From: a bacterium
GTDB taxonomy: Bacteria > Chloroflexota > Dormibacteria > Aeolococcales > Bog-877
Length of the DNA: 63,636 bases
Direction: 5' to 3'
Assembly: GCA_021785655.1 (NCBI GenBank)
Contig: JAJYET010000009.1
Coordinates: forward strand, 1 to 63,636
This document shows positions 50,705 through 59,750 of this stretch, piece after piece. Both the position numbers and the translations under genes were made by a program. The first letter of the stretch is position 1, and every line of letters begins with the position of its first letter. Under the pieces are notes generated by a model. It did no database searches and was not told the DNA's origin. It saw nothing but the letters and a program-made list of their open reading frames with translations.

Positions 50705-51972
50705 CAGGGTGGAGCCTCCGCGTCCAGGCGCTCCCGGCGGCGCCTCAGGGCCATAACTGTAGCCACGATCAGCACCACCACCACGGCCGCGGCCGCCGGG
50801 GGCGCCCAGGCGGGGACCTGCAGTGAGGGACCCAGGTTCTGCGGGTGCGGCGCCGGGGTGGGGGTGGCCGCCGGGGTGGGCGGAGGGCTGATGGGGATGG
50901 GGCTGGTGGCGGAGGAGGGCTGGAGGGGCACCGGGCCGGGCGCCGAGGTGTCCACCAGCTTGGCGGCCGCCCCGGACTGCGCGAGGGGCCGCCAGACGGC
51001 CGCGAGCACGGTGACCGGGGTGGTGGGCTCGGCCAGGAGCCCGGTGACGTCCGTGGCCGGCAGGCCAAGCTGGTACGGCGCCCAGCTGGAACCGCCGTTG
51101 ACGCTGCGCTGCATCCCGCCCCCGCTGCTCCCTCCGTTGTCCCCGCCCACGTACACCACGCTGGGGTTGAGGGGATCGAAGGCGATGGTGTTGACCGCCC
51201 ACAGGGCCCCGTCCGCCAGGCTCAGCTGCTGCCAGTTCGCTCCCCCATCGGTGGTGGAGAAGAGCCCCTTCAGGGTGCCCACCAGGACGGGGGCGGCCGA
51301 GGCGCCCCGGGCCAGCGGCCCCACCCCGATGGCGAACACCGGCGCCCCCTGGGGGTCGGCGCCGGTCACCGCCTGCCAGGCCTTGGAGGTGGCCGCCGCT
51401 CCGTTCATGTAGAGGTTGGTCGAGGACATCTGGCTGTCGGACCCGGCCAGCACCGAGAGCGGGCTGGCCGACGTGATCGCCACCGAGCTGATGCTCACCC
51501 CCTGGAGTCCGGCCGGCTCCCATCCCAGGCCCGTCCCGCTCACGTACACCCCGGAGTTGGTCCCCACCACGACCGCGGTGGGCGAGGTGGCGATGGCGCG
51601 GACGTCCAGGCTGCCCAGCCCGAGGTTGTCCTGGACCCAACCGGAGCCGGAGTTCCGGTAGATCCCCTGGGTCTCGGTGGCGGCGATGGCCTGTCCCTGG
51701 GCGTAGGCCACCTGCCAGGTCCAGCTCCGAACCGGGGTGGCGGACCAGCTCTGACCCCCGTCCTGGCTGCTGTACACCCCGCGGCTGGTGGCGGCCAGAA
51801 GCTGCTGGGGGTCGGAGGGATTGGCCGCCAGCCCCCAGACCTCGGCCGGCCCCTTTCCCGTGATCTGGGGACCGGGCAGGGGGGTCCAGGCCGGGGACTG
51901 GGCGAGGGCCGAGGTGGCGAGGCCGAGGCTGGCCAAGGCGGCCAGAGCCACCGCCAGGATCAAGCGCCTCAC
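50704..51972 (-). CDS. exported beta-propeller (BNR/YCF48-like) with C-terminal membrane anchor
   Basis: 422 residues. Signal peptide RRLILAVALAALASLGLATSALAQ, then repeated blades with Asp-box-like motifs (SSQDGGQSW, STTDGGANWQQL, SVNGGSSWAPY), a Pro-rich linker (about 345-380), a membrane helix (APPAAAAVVVVLIVATVMAL) and a short basic tail. So the propeller faces outside, tethered at the C-terminus. Function unknown; such folds bind sugars or proteins or act as assembly factors. GTG 51972 overlaps the PurA stop (GTGA) and gives a clean signal peptide. Confidence 0.85.
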   Translation of the reverse strand: MRRLILAVALAALASLGLATSALAQSPAWTPLPGPQITGKGPAEVWGLAANPSDPQQLLAATSRGVYSSQDGGQSWSATPVRSWTWQVAYAQGQAIAATETQGIYRNSGSGWVQDNLGLGSLDVRAIATSPTAVVVGTNSGVYVSGTGLGWEPAGLQGVSISSVAITSASPLSVLAGSDSQMSSTNLYMNGAAATSKAWQAVTGADPQGAPVFAIGVGPLARGASAAPVLVGTLKGLFSTTDGGANWQQLSLADGALWAVNTIAFDPLNPSVVYVGGDNGGSSGGGMQRSVNGGSSWAPYQLGLPATDVTGLLAEPTTPVTVLAAVWRPLAQSGAAAKLVDTSAPGPVPLQPSSATSPIPISPPPTPAATPTPAPHPQNLGPSLQVPAWAPPAAAAVVVVLIVATVMALRRRRERLDAEAPP

Positions 51973-53246
51973 GCGCCGATCCACACCGTCTGTTCCCGCT
52001 CTGGGCCCACCGAGACCAGGCCGACCGGGGCCCCGACCAGCTCCGAGATGCGCTCCAGGTAGGCCCGGGCCTGAGGCGGGAGCTCCCCCCAGCTGCGGGC
52101 CTCTCGGGTGGGGGTGCGCCAGCCCGGCAGCTCCAGGTACTGGCACTCCACGTGCTTCAGGTGGGAGATGTTGGCCATGGGGTGGTCCTCGTCGTTCCCC
52201 TTGCTGCGATACCCGGTGCAGATCCGCACCGTCTCCAGCTCGTCCAGGACGTCCAGCTTGGTGATGGCGAGGGAGTCGATCCCGTTGACCCCCACCGCGT
52301 ACCGGGCCACCGGCACGTCGAACCAGCCCACCCGGCGGGGCCTCCCGGTGGTGGTCCCGTACTCGACCCCCCGCTCCCTCAGGTACTCCGCCAGCTCCCC
52401 CTCCAGCTCGGTGGGGAAGGGGCCGTACCCCACCCGGGTGGCGTAGGCCTTGAAAACCCCCACGGTGGAGGTGACCTCGCGGGGCCCGATCCCCGCCCCT
52501 GCCAGCGCCCCGCCGGACGATGGGTAGGAGCTCGTGACGTAGGGATAGGTGCCGAGGTCGAGGTCCAGCATGGTCCCCTGGGCGCCCTCCAGGATCACCC
52601 GCTCCCCCCGCGCCAGAGCCCCCTGGACCACCGGGAAGGGGTCCCGGATGAAGCGCTCCAGCCGGTTCGCGTAGTCGGTGTATTCCTCGAGGATGGCCGA
52701 GGCGGTGAAGGGCGGGGCGCCGTAGAGCTTGACCAGCACCTCGTTCTTGAGGGGCAGCACGAAGTCCAGCTTCTTCTCCAGAAAGCGCAGCTTCTGCAGG
52801 TCGCCGACCCGAAACCCGATGCGCCGCACCTTGTCGCTGTAGGCCGGTCCCACACCCCGAAAGGTGGTGCCCAGCCGGTCGTCCCCGCGGGCCGCCTCCT
52901 CGAGGCGGTCCAGCACCGGGTGGTAGGGCATGATCATGTGGGCCCGCTCGCTGATGACCAGGTTGCGGAGGTCGGCGCCCGCCGCCTCCAGCTGCTCCAC
53001 CTCGGTCAGCACCACCCTGGGGTCCAGCACCACCCCGTTGCCGATGACGCAGACGGTGTCGGGATGGAGGATCCCCGAGGGGACCAGGTTGAACTTGAAG
53101 GTGCGGCCCCGGGCGACCACCGTGTGGCCGGCGTTGTTGCCGCCCTGGCTGCGGATCACCATCTGGGCGGACTCGCAGAGGAGGTCCACCACCTTCCCCT
53201 TGCCCTCGTCGCCCCACTGCCCCCCGACGCAGACGGTCACGCCCAT
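51969..53246 (-). CDS. purA: adenylosuccinate synthetase
   Basis: 425 residues. Joins IMP and aspartate with GTP in AMP synthesis. GQWGDEGKGKVVD is the P-loop region, GGNNAGHTV, LEGAQGTMLDLDLGTYPYVTSS and KLDVLDEL follow. ATG 53246 begins the canonical MGVTVCVGGQWGDEGKG; longer starts add non-conserved residues. Sixteen bases after dnaB. Confidence 0.96.
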   Translation of the reverse strand: MGVTVCVGGQWGDEGKGKVVDLLCESAQMVIRSQGGNNAGHTVVARGRTFKFNLVPSGILHPDTVCVIGNGVVLDPRVVLTEVEQLEAAGADLRNLVISERAHMIMPYHPVLDRLEEAARGDDRLGTTFRGVGPAYSDKVRRIGFRVGDLQKLRFLEKKLDFVLPLKNEVLVKLYGAPPFTASAILEEYTDYANRLERFIRDPFPVVQGALARGERVILEGAQGTMLDLDLGTYPYVTSSYPSSGGALAGAGIGPREVTSTVGVFKAYATRVGYGPFPTELEGELAEYLRERGVEYGTTTGRPRRVGWFDVPVARYAVGVNGIDSLAITKLDVLDELETVRICTGYRSKGNDEDHPMANISHLKHVECQYLELPGWRTPTREARSWGELPPQARAYLERISELVGAPVGLVSVGPEREQTVWIGA

Positions 53247-53262
53247 GGGCGGCCCCGAAACA

Positions 53263-54633
53263 CTAGGCGGTCTCCTGGTGGACCCGGTCCAGATCGCGGA
53301 AGGCGGTCTGGCCGGCATTGAAGTAGAGCTGCAACCGGCGGATCGGCCCGTTGCGGTTCTTGGCGATGTCCAGCTCGGTGAGCCCGGGGTCCTTCCCCTC
53401 CTCGTGCATCCCCGGCCGGTAGAGGAACATGACGATGTCCGAGTCCTGCTCGATGCTTCCGGAGTCCCGCAGGTCGGAGAGCTGGGGACGCCGGTCGGTG
53501 CGGCGCTCCGACTCCCGGTTCAGCTGGGAGAGGGCAATCACCGGGACGTCCAGCTCGCGGGCCAGGCTCTTCAGCCCGCCCGAGATCTCCGAGACCTCCT
53601 GGGCCCGGGAGTCCGAGCGACCGTGGGAACGCATCAGCTGCAGGTAGTCGACGATGAAGAGGTCGACCTTGGACGCCGCCCGGAGGCGCCTGGCCTTGGC
53701 CCGCATCTCCATCACTGACAGCCCGGGGGTGTCGTCGATGAAGATCTGGGCCCGGCTCAGGGTGTCCATGGCCTCGGCGATCTTGGGCCAGGCGTCGCTG
53801 CCCAGCTGCCCGGTGCGCAGCCGGTAGGCGTCAACCCCGGCCTCGCTGCAGAGGAGCCGCTGGACCAGGGTGTCGCGGCTCATCTCCAGGCTGAAGAGGG
53901 CGACCCCGTGCTGGCGCCTCACCGCGGCGTTGCGGGCGATGTTGAGGGCGAAGGAGGTCTTCCCCACTCCCGGGCGGGCCGCCAGCACCACCAGCTCGGA
54001 GCGCTGGAAGCCCGAGGTGACGGCGTCCAGCTCGCCGAAGCCGCTCGCCACCCCGGTCACCGACCGCACCTCGCCCTGCTGATAGGCGTGGCTGAGGGCC
54101 TCCCAGGTGGCCACCAGCTGCTTGCCCAGGGGCTGGAAGTCGGCCTTGGGGCGGCCGCGATCGGCCACCGCGAACACGGTCCGCTCGGCCTCCTCGATGG
54201 CCTGCTGAGGGTCCAGGGCCTCGTCGAAGCCCAGCTCCGCCAGCTGTCCCCCCGCCTGGATCAGCCGCCGCTTGATGGCGTGGCCGTGGACGATGCGGGC
54301 GTAGTAGGCGACGTTGGCGGCGGTGGGTACCGCCGCCGCCAGCGAGGTGAGAAGGTCCAGCCCCCCCACCGCCTCCAGGGCCGACTGCCGCTCCAGCTCG
54401 TCGGCCAGGGTGAGGGTGTCCAGGGGGGTGCCCTGGGAGAAGAGGCTCAGCATGGCCCGGAAGATGGCGGCGTGGGCGTCGTGGTAGAACTCGTCGGCCT
54501 CGAGGCTTCCCACCACCTGCCCGATCTGGTCTTTGTCGAGGAGGAGAGCGCCGAGGACCGAGCGCTCGGCGTCCAGGTTGTGGGGGGGAACCCTCAGCTG
54601 CGCGGCCGGCCGGAGCTCCGGCCGGGCGCTCAC
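53263..54633 (-). CDS. dnaB: replicative DNA helicase DnaB
   Basis: 456 residues, no intein. N-terminal domain (VPPHNLDAERSVLGALLLD) and RecA-like motor with Walker A ARPGVGKTSFAL, FSLEMSRDTLVQRL, FIVDYLQLM and QLNRESERR. The hexamer unwinds DNA at the fork. GTG 54633 overlaps the L9 stop as GTGA. Confidence 0.97.
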   Translation of the reverse strand: MSARPELRPAAQLRVPPHNLDAERSVLGALLLDKDQIGQVVGSLEADEFYHDAHAAIFRAMLSLFSQGTPLDTLTLADELERQSALEAVGGLDLLTSLAAAVPTAANVAYYARIVHGHAIKRRLIQAGGQLAELGFDEALDPQQAIEEAERTVFAVADRGRPKADFQPLGKQLVATWEALSHAYQQGEVRSVTGVASGFGELDAVTSGFQRSELVVLAARPGVGKTSFALNIARNAAVRRQHGVALFSLEMSRDTLVQRLLCSEAGVDAYRLRTGQLGSDAWPKIAEAMDTLSRAQIFIDDTPGLSVMEMRAKARRLRAASKVDLFIVDYLQLMRSHGRSDSRAQEVSEISGGLKSLARELDVPVIALSQLNRESERRTDRRPQLSDLRDSGSIEQDSDIVMFLYRPGMHEEGKDPGLTELDIAKNRNGPIRRLQLYFNAGQTAFRDLDRVHQETA

Positions 54634-55073
54634 GCGCCTACGACCCGGACCTTGACCCGGGCCTCGACCTCGGGGTGCAGCCTGACCACGGCCTCGTACT
54701 CGCCCAGCTCGTGGGCCGGCTCGAACTCGATCTTGCGGCGGTCCAGCTGAACTCCCAGCTGGGCCTCGAGGGTCTCGGCCACGTCGATGTTGACCACCGC
54801 CCCGTAGAGCTTCCCGGTGTCCCCCGCCCGGGCTGCGATCTCCACCACCTGGGCACTCAGCCGCTCGGCCAGAGCCCGGGCCGCCACCACCTCAGCCTCC
54901 AACCGGTGCCGCTGCCGGTCCCGCTGGGCCTGGACCTGGGCCACCGCGCGGGATCGGGCCGGCTGGGCCAGCTGGCGCGGCAATAGGTAGTTGCGAGCGA
55001 ATCCTCCGGCGACCTCGCGGACGTCGCCGGCCTTCCCGGTCCCCTCCACATCCCGATTCAATATGACCTTCAA
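54630..55073 (-). CDS. rplI: 50S ribosomal protein L9
   Basis: 147 residues. MKVILNRDVEGTGKAGDVREVAGGFARNYL is the N-terminal rRNA-binding domain, joined by a long helix to the C-terminal domain. TTG 55073 is preceded by GAGGAG. rpsF, ssb and rpsR, usual companions, are not here; the upstream neighbour is a DUF1232 protein. Confidence 0.96.
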   Translation of the reverse strand: MKVILNRDVEGTGKAGDVREVAGGFARNYLLPRQLAQPARSRAVAQVQAQRDRQRHRLEAEVVAARALAERLSAQVVEIAARAGDTGKLYGAVVNIDVAETLEAQLGVQLDRRKIEFEPAHELGEYEAVVRLHPEVEARVKVRVVGA

Positions 55074-55078
55074 CGGCT

Positions 55079-55558
55079 CTACTCCTCAGCTGCCGCCCCG
55101 GCGGCGATGGGGGCGTCCTCCTCCCCAACCCCCGACCCGGAACGGTACCAGGCTGGGGCCGGGGGTGGGGCCGGGGGCAGCTCCTCGGCCCCGGGAGCGC
55201 GCTTCAGGAGCCGGGCCAGCCGGCGCGCCGCGGCCACCCCCTGGGCCAGGTCGCGGTCGAAGACGCTCTGGCGCAGGCGGATCTGCTGCTCGACCTCGGC
55301 CCGGATCTCGGGGTCCACCTGGAGGTTGAAGGTCCGGACCGCCAGCAGGGCCAGCCCCACGGTGTCCATCTGGCCGACCACCGGGATCCACATGGGAAGG
55401 TCCACCAGCGGATTAAGGATCACCGCCAGAGCGCCTCCCAGGGCCGCCTTGGAGGCCGCCGGGGTCCTGGGGTCGCGAGCCAGGCAGTAGGCGAGACGGA
55501 GCTGCTGGGGCAGCTCCAGGAGCAGGGATCGGATCCGCTTGAGCCGGGCTGTGGGCAT
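55079..55558 (-). CDS. DUF1232 (YkvA-like) membrane protein
   Basis: 159 residues. RDPRTPAASKAALGGALAVILNPLVDLPMWIPVVGQMDTVGLALLAVR is the DUF1232 core, a short amphipathic hairpin with DP and the NPLVDLPMWIP turn. Function not established. The C-terminal 60 residues are charged and Pro/Ala-rich. ATG 55558 follows GAGAGGA. A TAGACT box lies about 30 bases before it. Five bases precede rplI, so the two are co-transcribed. Confidence 0.88.
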   Translation of the reverse strand: MPTARLKRIRSLLLELPQQLRLAYCLARDPRTPAASKAALGGALAVILNPLVDLPMWIPVVGQMDTVGLALLAVRTFNLQVDPEIRAEVEQQIRLRQSVFDRDLAQGVAAARRLARLLKRAPGAEELPPAPPPAPAWYRSGSGVGEEDAPIAAGAAAEE

Positions 55559-55595
55559 GGCGATCCTCTCTCCTTGGGTCTGCTAGAGCCCCAGT

Positions 55596-57074
55596 CTAAG
55601 CGCTGGGCATCCCCCTCTCCCCCGACCGGGGCCGCCACTCCGCAAGGCGCCGCTGGAGATGGGCGCGAGCGGCCTCCTCCGCGTCATCATCACCTGGGCG
55701 GAGCTCTCCCTGAACTGCGGCCTCCAGAAGGAGGCGCTGGGCGCGCCCGATCCAGGGGCCGTCGGGCCAGCCCTTCCAGGCCTTGAGCTGGGCGCCTCCC
55801 AGCGCCGGCTTCAGGCCACCCGGGTTCTCCCTGGCTACGACCTCCAGCCGACGCTCCAGCTCGTCCAGCTGGCCGGTCCCCGGGTATCCCGAGGCCAGGG
55901 TGTCGGCCCTGGCCAGCTGGAGCAGCTCGGGCAGCAGGTCCCCGGCCCGGTGCCAGAGCCGACGCACCGCGCTGTCCGCCCACTCGCTGCGGTACTGGAT
56001 GGGGTGCATGTGCAACTCCACCAGCCGGGCCACCCGCTCCACTTCGGAGTTGGGCAGCCGGAGCCGGCGGAGCAGCTGGCGGGCGATCTCGGCACCCACC
56101 TGCTGGTGCCGGTGGAAGGTGGGTCCGGAGGGCGAGACCCTGGCCGTCCCCGGCTTGCCGACATCGTGGAGGAGGGCCGCCAGACGCACCACCCGGGCCC
56201 CGGGGGACCTCTCCACGGCCAGGGCGGAGTGCAGGAACACGTCTCCCAGGTGGTACCCGCCCTGCTCCACCCCGGCCATCTGGGCCACCTCAGGGGCCAC
56301 CTGCGCCAGCAGGCCCGTGTCCAGGAGCAGGTGGAGCCCGGCCGCGGCGCCCGGAGCCAGCAGCAGCTTGAGCAGCTCGTCGCGCACCCGCTCCACGGAG
56401 ACGATCCTGATCCGCGCCGCCGACTCCCGCAGGCCCTCCTCCACCGACGGGTCGAGGCGGAAGCCCAGCTGGGCGGCGAAGCGGGCCGCCCGCAGCATCC
56501 GGAGCGGGTCCTCGGAGAAGGTGGCGGCGGGCTCCAGGGGGGTGCGCAGGACCCCTAGGCGCAGATCCTCGAGCCCCTTTCCGGTGGGGTCCACCACCTG
56601 GCCGCGGGACCCCAGCAGCAGGGTGTTGACGGTGAAGTCTCGGCGGCTGGCGTCCTCCTCCAGGCTGGCCGCCTCGACCTCGGGCTTGCGGCTGTGCCTC
56701 AGGTAGGCCTCCCGGCGCGCCCGGACCAGCTCCACGGTGAAGCGCTCGCCCGGCCCCACCAGGAAGGACACCTGGGCGGTCCCGAAGCGCTCGAAGGCCA
56801 CCACGGGCTCCCGCCGCCCCCAGTGCCGCCGCAGCCACTCGCCGGCCTCGGCTGCCGGGGCGGACTCCAGGACCAGGTCCACATCGGACGCCTCGGGGCG
56901 GCCCAGCAGCAGGTCGCGCACATACCCCCCCACGATCCACGCCGGGCTCCCCAGCGCCGCCTCCAGCGCGGCCAGCGCGGCCCGGAGCGCCCTCGCCGAG
57001 GGCACCGGGGGCTCACCCCGCGGTGGGGGAGCGCCTTCGCCCCGGCCGGAGATCAGGCCGTCATTGCCGCGCAC
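55596..57074 (-). CDS. CCA tRNA nucleotidyltransferase / poly(A) polymerase with HD domain
   Basis: 492 residues. Class II nucleotidyltransferase head (WIVGGYVRDLLLGRPEASDVDLVLE, RRDFTVNTLLL, DPLRMLRAARFAAQLGFRLD), then an HD phosphohydrolase domain (LLHDVGKPGTA, HRHQQVG). It adds CCA to tRNA 3' ends, or A tails; the sequence does not decide which. A Pro/Gly-rich lead of about 25 residues follows GTG 57074. Confidence 0.93.
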   Translation of the reverse strand: MRGNDGLISGRGEGAPPPRGEPPVPSARALRAALAALEAALGSPAWIVGGYVRDLLLGRPEASDVDLVLESAPAAEAGEWLRRHWGRREPVVAFERFGTAQVSFLVGPGERFTVELVRARREAYLRHSRKPEVEAASLEEDASRRDFTVNTLLLGSRGQVVDPTGKGLEDLRLGVLRTPLEPAATFSEDPLRMLRAARFAAQLGFRLDPSVEEGLRESAARIRIVSVERVRDELLKLLLAPGAAAGLHLLLDTGLLAQVAPEVAQMAGVEQGGYHLGDVFLHSALAVERSPGARVVRLAALLHDVGKPGTARVSPSGPTFHRHQQVGAEIARQLLRRLRLPNSEVERVARLVELHMHPIQYRSEWADSAVRRLWHRAGDLLPELLQLARADTLASGYPGTGQLDELERRLEVVARENPGGLKPALGGAQLKAWKGWPDGPWIGRAQRLLLEAAVQGELRPGDDDAEEAARAHLQRRLAEWRPRSGERGMPSA

Positions 57075-57159
57075 CGGGTCATCTTCGCCTCCCGGCGCCC
57101 CCCTCCGCCAGGCGGGGACCGCCGCTCACGGACGCGTTCAGCAGAGCGGAACGCGCTGC

Positions 57160-57165
57160 TATGAT
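57160..57165 (+). promoter_or_regulatory. -10-like box TATGAT before IclR gene
   Basis: TATGAT about 28 bases before the chosen ATG 57194. Gives a leader of about 22 bases. Confidence 0.35.
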
Positions 57166-57193
57166 GCCGGGATGCGAGCGGCGGCAGGCGCCG

Positions 57194-57967
57194 ATGCCTG
57201 AGATCCAGAGCCGGGAGCGCAACCCGCTGGGGCGGACCGTCCGCCTCCTGACCTGGATGGCCGAGCACGACGTCCAGGACTTCGGGGTGAGGGAGCTGGC
57301 GGCGGCGGTGGACATGGCCCCCAGCACCACCCACCGCTCCCTAGGGGCGCTGGAGGAGGAGGGTCTCGTGGCCTCCGACCCCAAGAACGGGCGCTACCGC
57401 CTCAGCCTCGGCTTCTACCGGCTGGCGCTGCGCGGCGCCCGCCGGGCCCCCCTGGTCGAGCTGGCCACCCCGCTCCTCGAGGAGGCCACCCGGGCGGGTG
57501 AGGAGACCAGCCAGCTGGCGGTCTACGGGGCGCTGGAGCTGGCCGTGCTGTTCCTCTCCGAGGTGGTCCCCAACCGCCGCCTCCAGGCTCGGAGCCGGCT
57601 GTACCACTGGCTGCCCCTGACCTCCACGGCGGCCGGCCTCGCGGTCCTGTCCCTCCTGGAGCCGACGGCCCTGGTGGCGGCGTTCTCGGAGAGCGAGAAC
57701 CCTCCCTCCGGCTCGGAGCTGGCGGAGGCGCTGCAGAGGGTCCGGGAGCGGGGCTTCGCCACGGTGCGGGGCGCCCGGGAGGAGGGCTGCGTGGAGCTGG
57801 CCGTCCCCTTCCGGGGGGTGGACTGCCGCCCGGGTGGGGCACTGGGGTTCGCCATCCCCGAGGCCCGCTACACCCAGAAGCTGGAGCAGGCGCTGGGCCG
57901 GCTCCTCGTGGTGCAGGCGGGCAAGCTCGAGTCCCGGCTCCGCGACCCGGTGGCCAGGGCGGGTTGA
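57194..57967 (+). CDS. IclR-family transcriptional regulator
   Basis: 257 residues. Winged helix at about 10-70 (VRELAAAVDMAPSTTHRSLGALEEEGLVASD) and a C-terminal effector domain (about 85-250, SRLYHWLPLTSTAAGLAVLS, REEGCVELAVPF). IclR proteins often repress carbon-source genes and respond to a small acid. ATG 57194 gives the family start MPEIQSRERNPLGRTVRLL; earlier ATGs sit in the -10 box. Targets unknown; the convergent ROK kinase and the dehydrogenase operon are candidates. Confidence 0.93.
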   Translation: MPEIQSRERNPLGRTVRLLTWMAEHDVQDFGVRELAAAVDMAPSTTHRSLGALEEEGLVASDPKNGRYRLSLGFYRLALRGARRAPLVELATPLLEEATRAGEETSQLAVYGALELAVLFLSEVVPNRRLQARSRLYHWLPLTSTAAGLAVLSLLEPTALVAAFSESENPPSGSELAEALQRVRERGFATVRGAREEGCVELAVPFRGVDCRPGGALGFAIPEARYTQKLEQALGRLLVVQAGKLESRLRDPVARAG

Positions 57968-57980
57968 TCCCCGGCTGAAC

Positions 57981-58868
57981 TCAGTCCGCGGCCCAATCCC
58001 CCTGGGCCAGCTCGTACGCCCCCAGGAGGCCGGCGTCTCCCATCAGCTCGGCCGGAGCCAGCCGGGCGTGGCGCCGGGGGCCGGGGAAGCTGCCCTGGGC
58101 CACCGCCTCCACCATCCGCTCCCAGAACTGGGGGCCGGAGTTGAAGACTCCGCCGCCCAGCGCCACGGCGTCCAGGTTGAGCAGATTGAGCAGCCCGCCC
58201 AGTGCCCGGCCCAGGTGGTCCGCGGCCCGGTCCAGGACCTCCTGGGCCGCGAGGTCGCCGGCGGCCGCGGCCCGGGACACCTCGGCGCCGCTGGCCATGC
58301 CCGCCCTCTCGGCGATGGCGGTCCCGGAGGCCATCGCCTCCAGGCAGCCCCGGTTCCCGCAGCGGCAGCGCGGCCCGTCCGGCTCCACCACCACGTGGCC
58401 GAACTCCCCCGCCGTCCCTTGCGACCCGCGGTAGAGCCGGCGGCCCAGGATCAGGCCGGCCCCGATCCCGGTGCTCACCGTGACGTAGGCGAAGTTGGTG
58501 GATCCTCGCCCGGCGCCGCGGCGGTGTTCACCCAGGGCGGCCAGCCCGGCATCGTGCTCGACGCGGCACTCCCACCCCAGCCGCTCCTGGATCAGGTCGC
58601 GGAGGGCGACCTCCCTCCATCCGGGGAGGTTGGGGGCGCCGTGGACCACCCCCTTGGCCGGGTCGACCGGGCCCGGCACGCCGATGACCAGCCGGGGTCG
58701 TCCGCCGGGGGCGGCCGCGGTCGCCAGGTCGCAGATCGCCTCCACCACCCGGGTGGGGCCGTGCGCGGGCGGGGTCGGCACCCGGACCGTCCTCCCCATC
58801 CCCCCGAACCTGTCGAAGGGGGCCACCCGCAGCCAGGTTCCCCCCAAGTCCACCGCCACCACCGGCAT
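57981..58868 (-). CDS. ROK-family sugar kinase (glucokinase-like)
   Basis: 295 residues. VVAVDLGGTWLRVA binds phosphate, VPGPVDPAKGVVHGAPNLPGW and HDAGLAALGE carry the catalytic Asp, and CRCGNRGCLEA is the zinc-binding ROK motif. Substrate glucose or a related hexose. ATG 58868 is preceded by GAGGGGGCG and gives the canonical start; TTG 58889, a four-base overlap with nfo, is an alternative adding 7 residues. No DNA-binding domain, so an enzyme rather than a ROK repressor. Confidence 0.9.
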   Translation of the reverse strand: MPVVAVDLGGTWLRVAPFDRFGGMGRTVRVPTPPAHGPTRVVEAICDLATAAAPGGRPRLVIGVPGPVDPAKGVVHGAPNLPGWREVALRDLIQERLGWECRVEHDAGLAALGEHRRGAGRGSTNFAYVTVSTGIGAGLILGRRLYRGSQGTAGEFGHVVVEPDGPRCRCGNRGCLEAMASGTAIAERAGMASGAEVSRAAAAGDLAAQEVLDRAADHLGRALGGLLNLLNLDAVALGGGVFNSGPQFWERMVEAVAQGSFPGPRRHARLAPAELMGDAGLLGAYELAQGDWAAD

Positions 58869-58885
58869 CGCCCCCTCTGCCTCGT

Positions 58886-59746
58886 TCAATGTGGCTCCAG
58901 GGGGGAGAGGCCAGCCAGCCGGCGGAGGCGATCCACATTGGCCCGGTCGGGACCCTGCCGCTCCTCGCCCGGGACCTCCAGGATCCAGGGGGGGCGGCGG
59001 AGGCGGGGGTCGGCCAGCATGCGGGCGAAGGCCTCTGCCCCGATCTCGCCCTCGCCGATGTTCTCATGGCGGTCGCGATTGCTCCCGAAGGGCGCCTTGG
59101 AGTCGTTGGCGTGGACGGCCCACAGCCGGTCCCAACCGATCTCCGCCTCGAGCTCGGCCAGGGCGGCCGCCAGACCTTCCTCGGTGGTCAGCTGCCAGCC
59201 CGAGGTGAAGGCGTGGGCGGTGTCCAGGCAGAGACCCACCCGGGGGGAGTCCACCGCCTCCAACATGCGCCGGATCTCCGGGAGCGTGGCGCCGAGGTTG
59301 GCCCCCGCCCCGGCGCTGTTCTCCACCAGCAGGCGGGCGTCGCCAGGGGCCGCCTCCAGGGCCCGGCGCATGGTGCTGCCGATCTGCTCCAGCACCTGGT
59401 CGAAGCCCCGGCCCAGGTGGGAGCCGGGGTGGAAGATCACCCCGGCCGCTCCCAGCTCGTTGGCCAGCTGCAGGTAGTGGGCCAGCGAGGCCTCCGAGCT
59501 GGCCAGGAGCTCCGGCCGGGGAGTGCCGAGGTTGATGAGGTACACGGCGTGGAAGAAGAAGTCCGCAAGGCCGGTGGCGGCGAGCCGGCTGCGGAACTGC
59601 TGGACCTCCTCGTCCTGCAGGTGGAGGCGACGCCAGGTCTGGGGTGCAGTGGGGTGGACCTGCACCGCCTCCGCGCCCAGCTCCTGGGCCCGGTCGAAGG
59701 CGGTGAGGATCCCGCCTCGGGTGGAGACGTGGGCCCCGATGTGCAA
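58886..59746 (-). CDS. nfo: endonuclease IV (AP endonuclease)
   Basis: 286 residues. A TIM-barrel enzyme with three zincs that nicks DNA 5' of abasic sites. GAHVSTRGGI, FHPGSHLGRG, LLVENSAGAGANLG, LCLDTAHAFTSGW, AVHANDSKAPFGSNRDRHENIGEGEIG and ILEVPGEE are the metal- and DNA-binding blocks. TTG 59746 starts the canonical MHIGAHVS. Confidence 0.95.
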   Translation of the reverse strand: MHIGAHVSTRGGILTAFDRAQELGAEAVQVHPTAPQTWRRLHLQDEEVQQFRSRLAATGLADFFFHAVYLINLGTPRPELLASSEASLAHYLQLANELGAAGVIFHPGSHLGRGFDQVLEQIGSTMRRALEAAPGDARLLVENSAGAGANLGATLPEIRRMLEAVDSPRVGLCLDTAHAFTSGWQLTTEEGLAAALAELEAEIGWDRLWAVHANDSKAPFGSNRDRHENIGEGEIGAEAFARMLADPRLRRPPWILEVPGEERQGPDRANVDRLRRLAGLSPLEPH

Positions 59747-59750
59747 AGCC

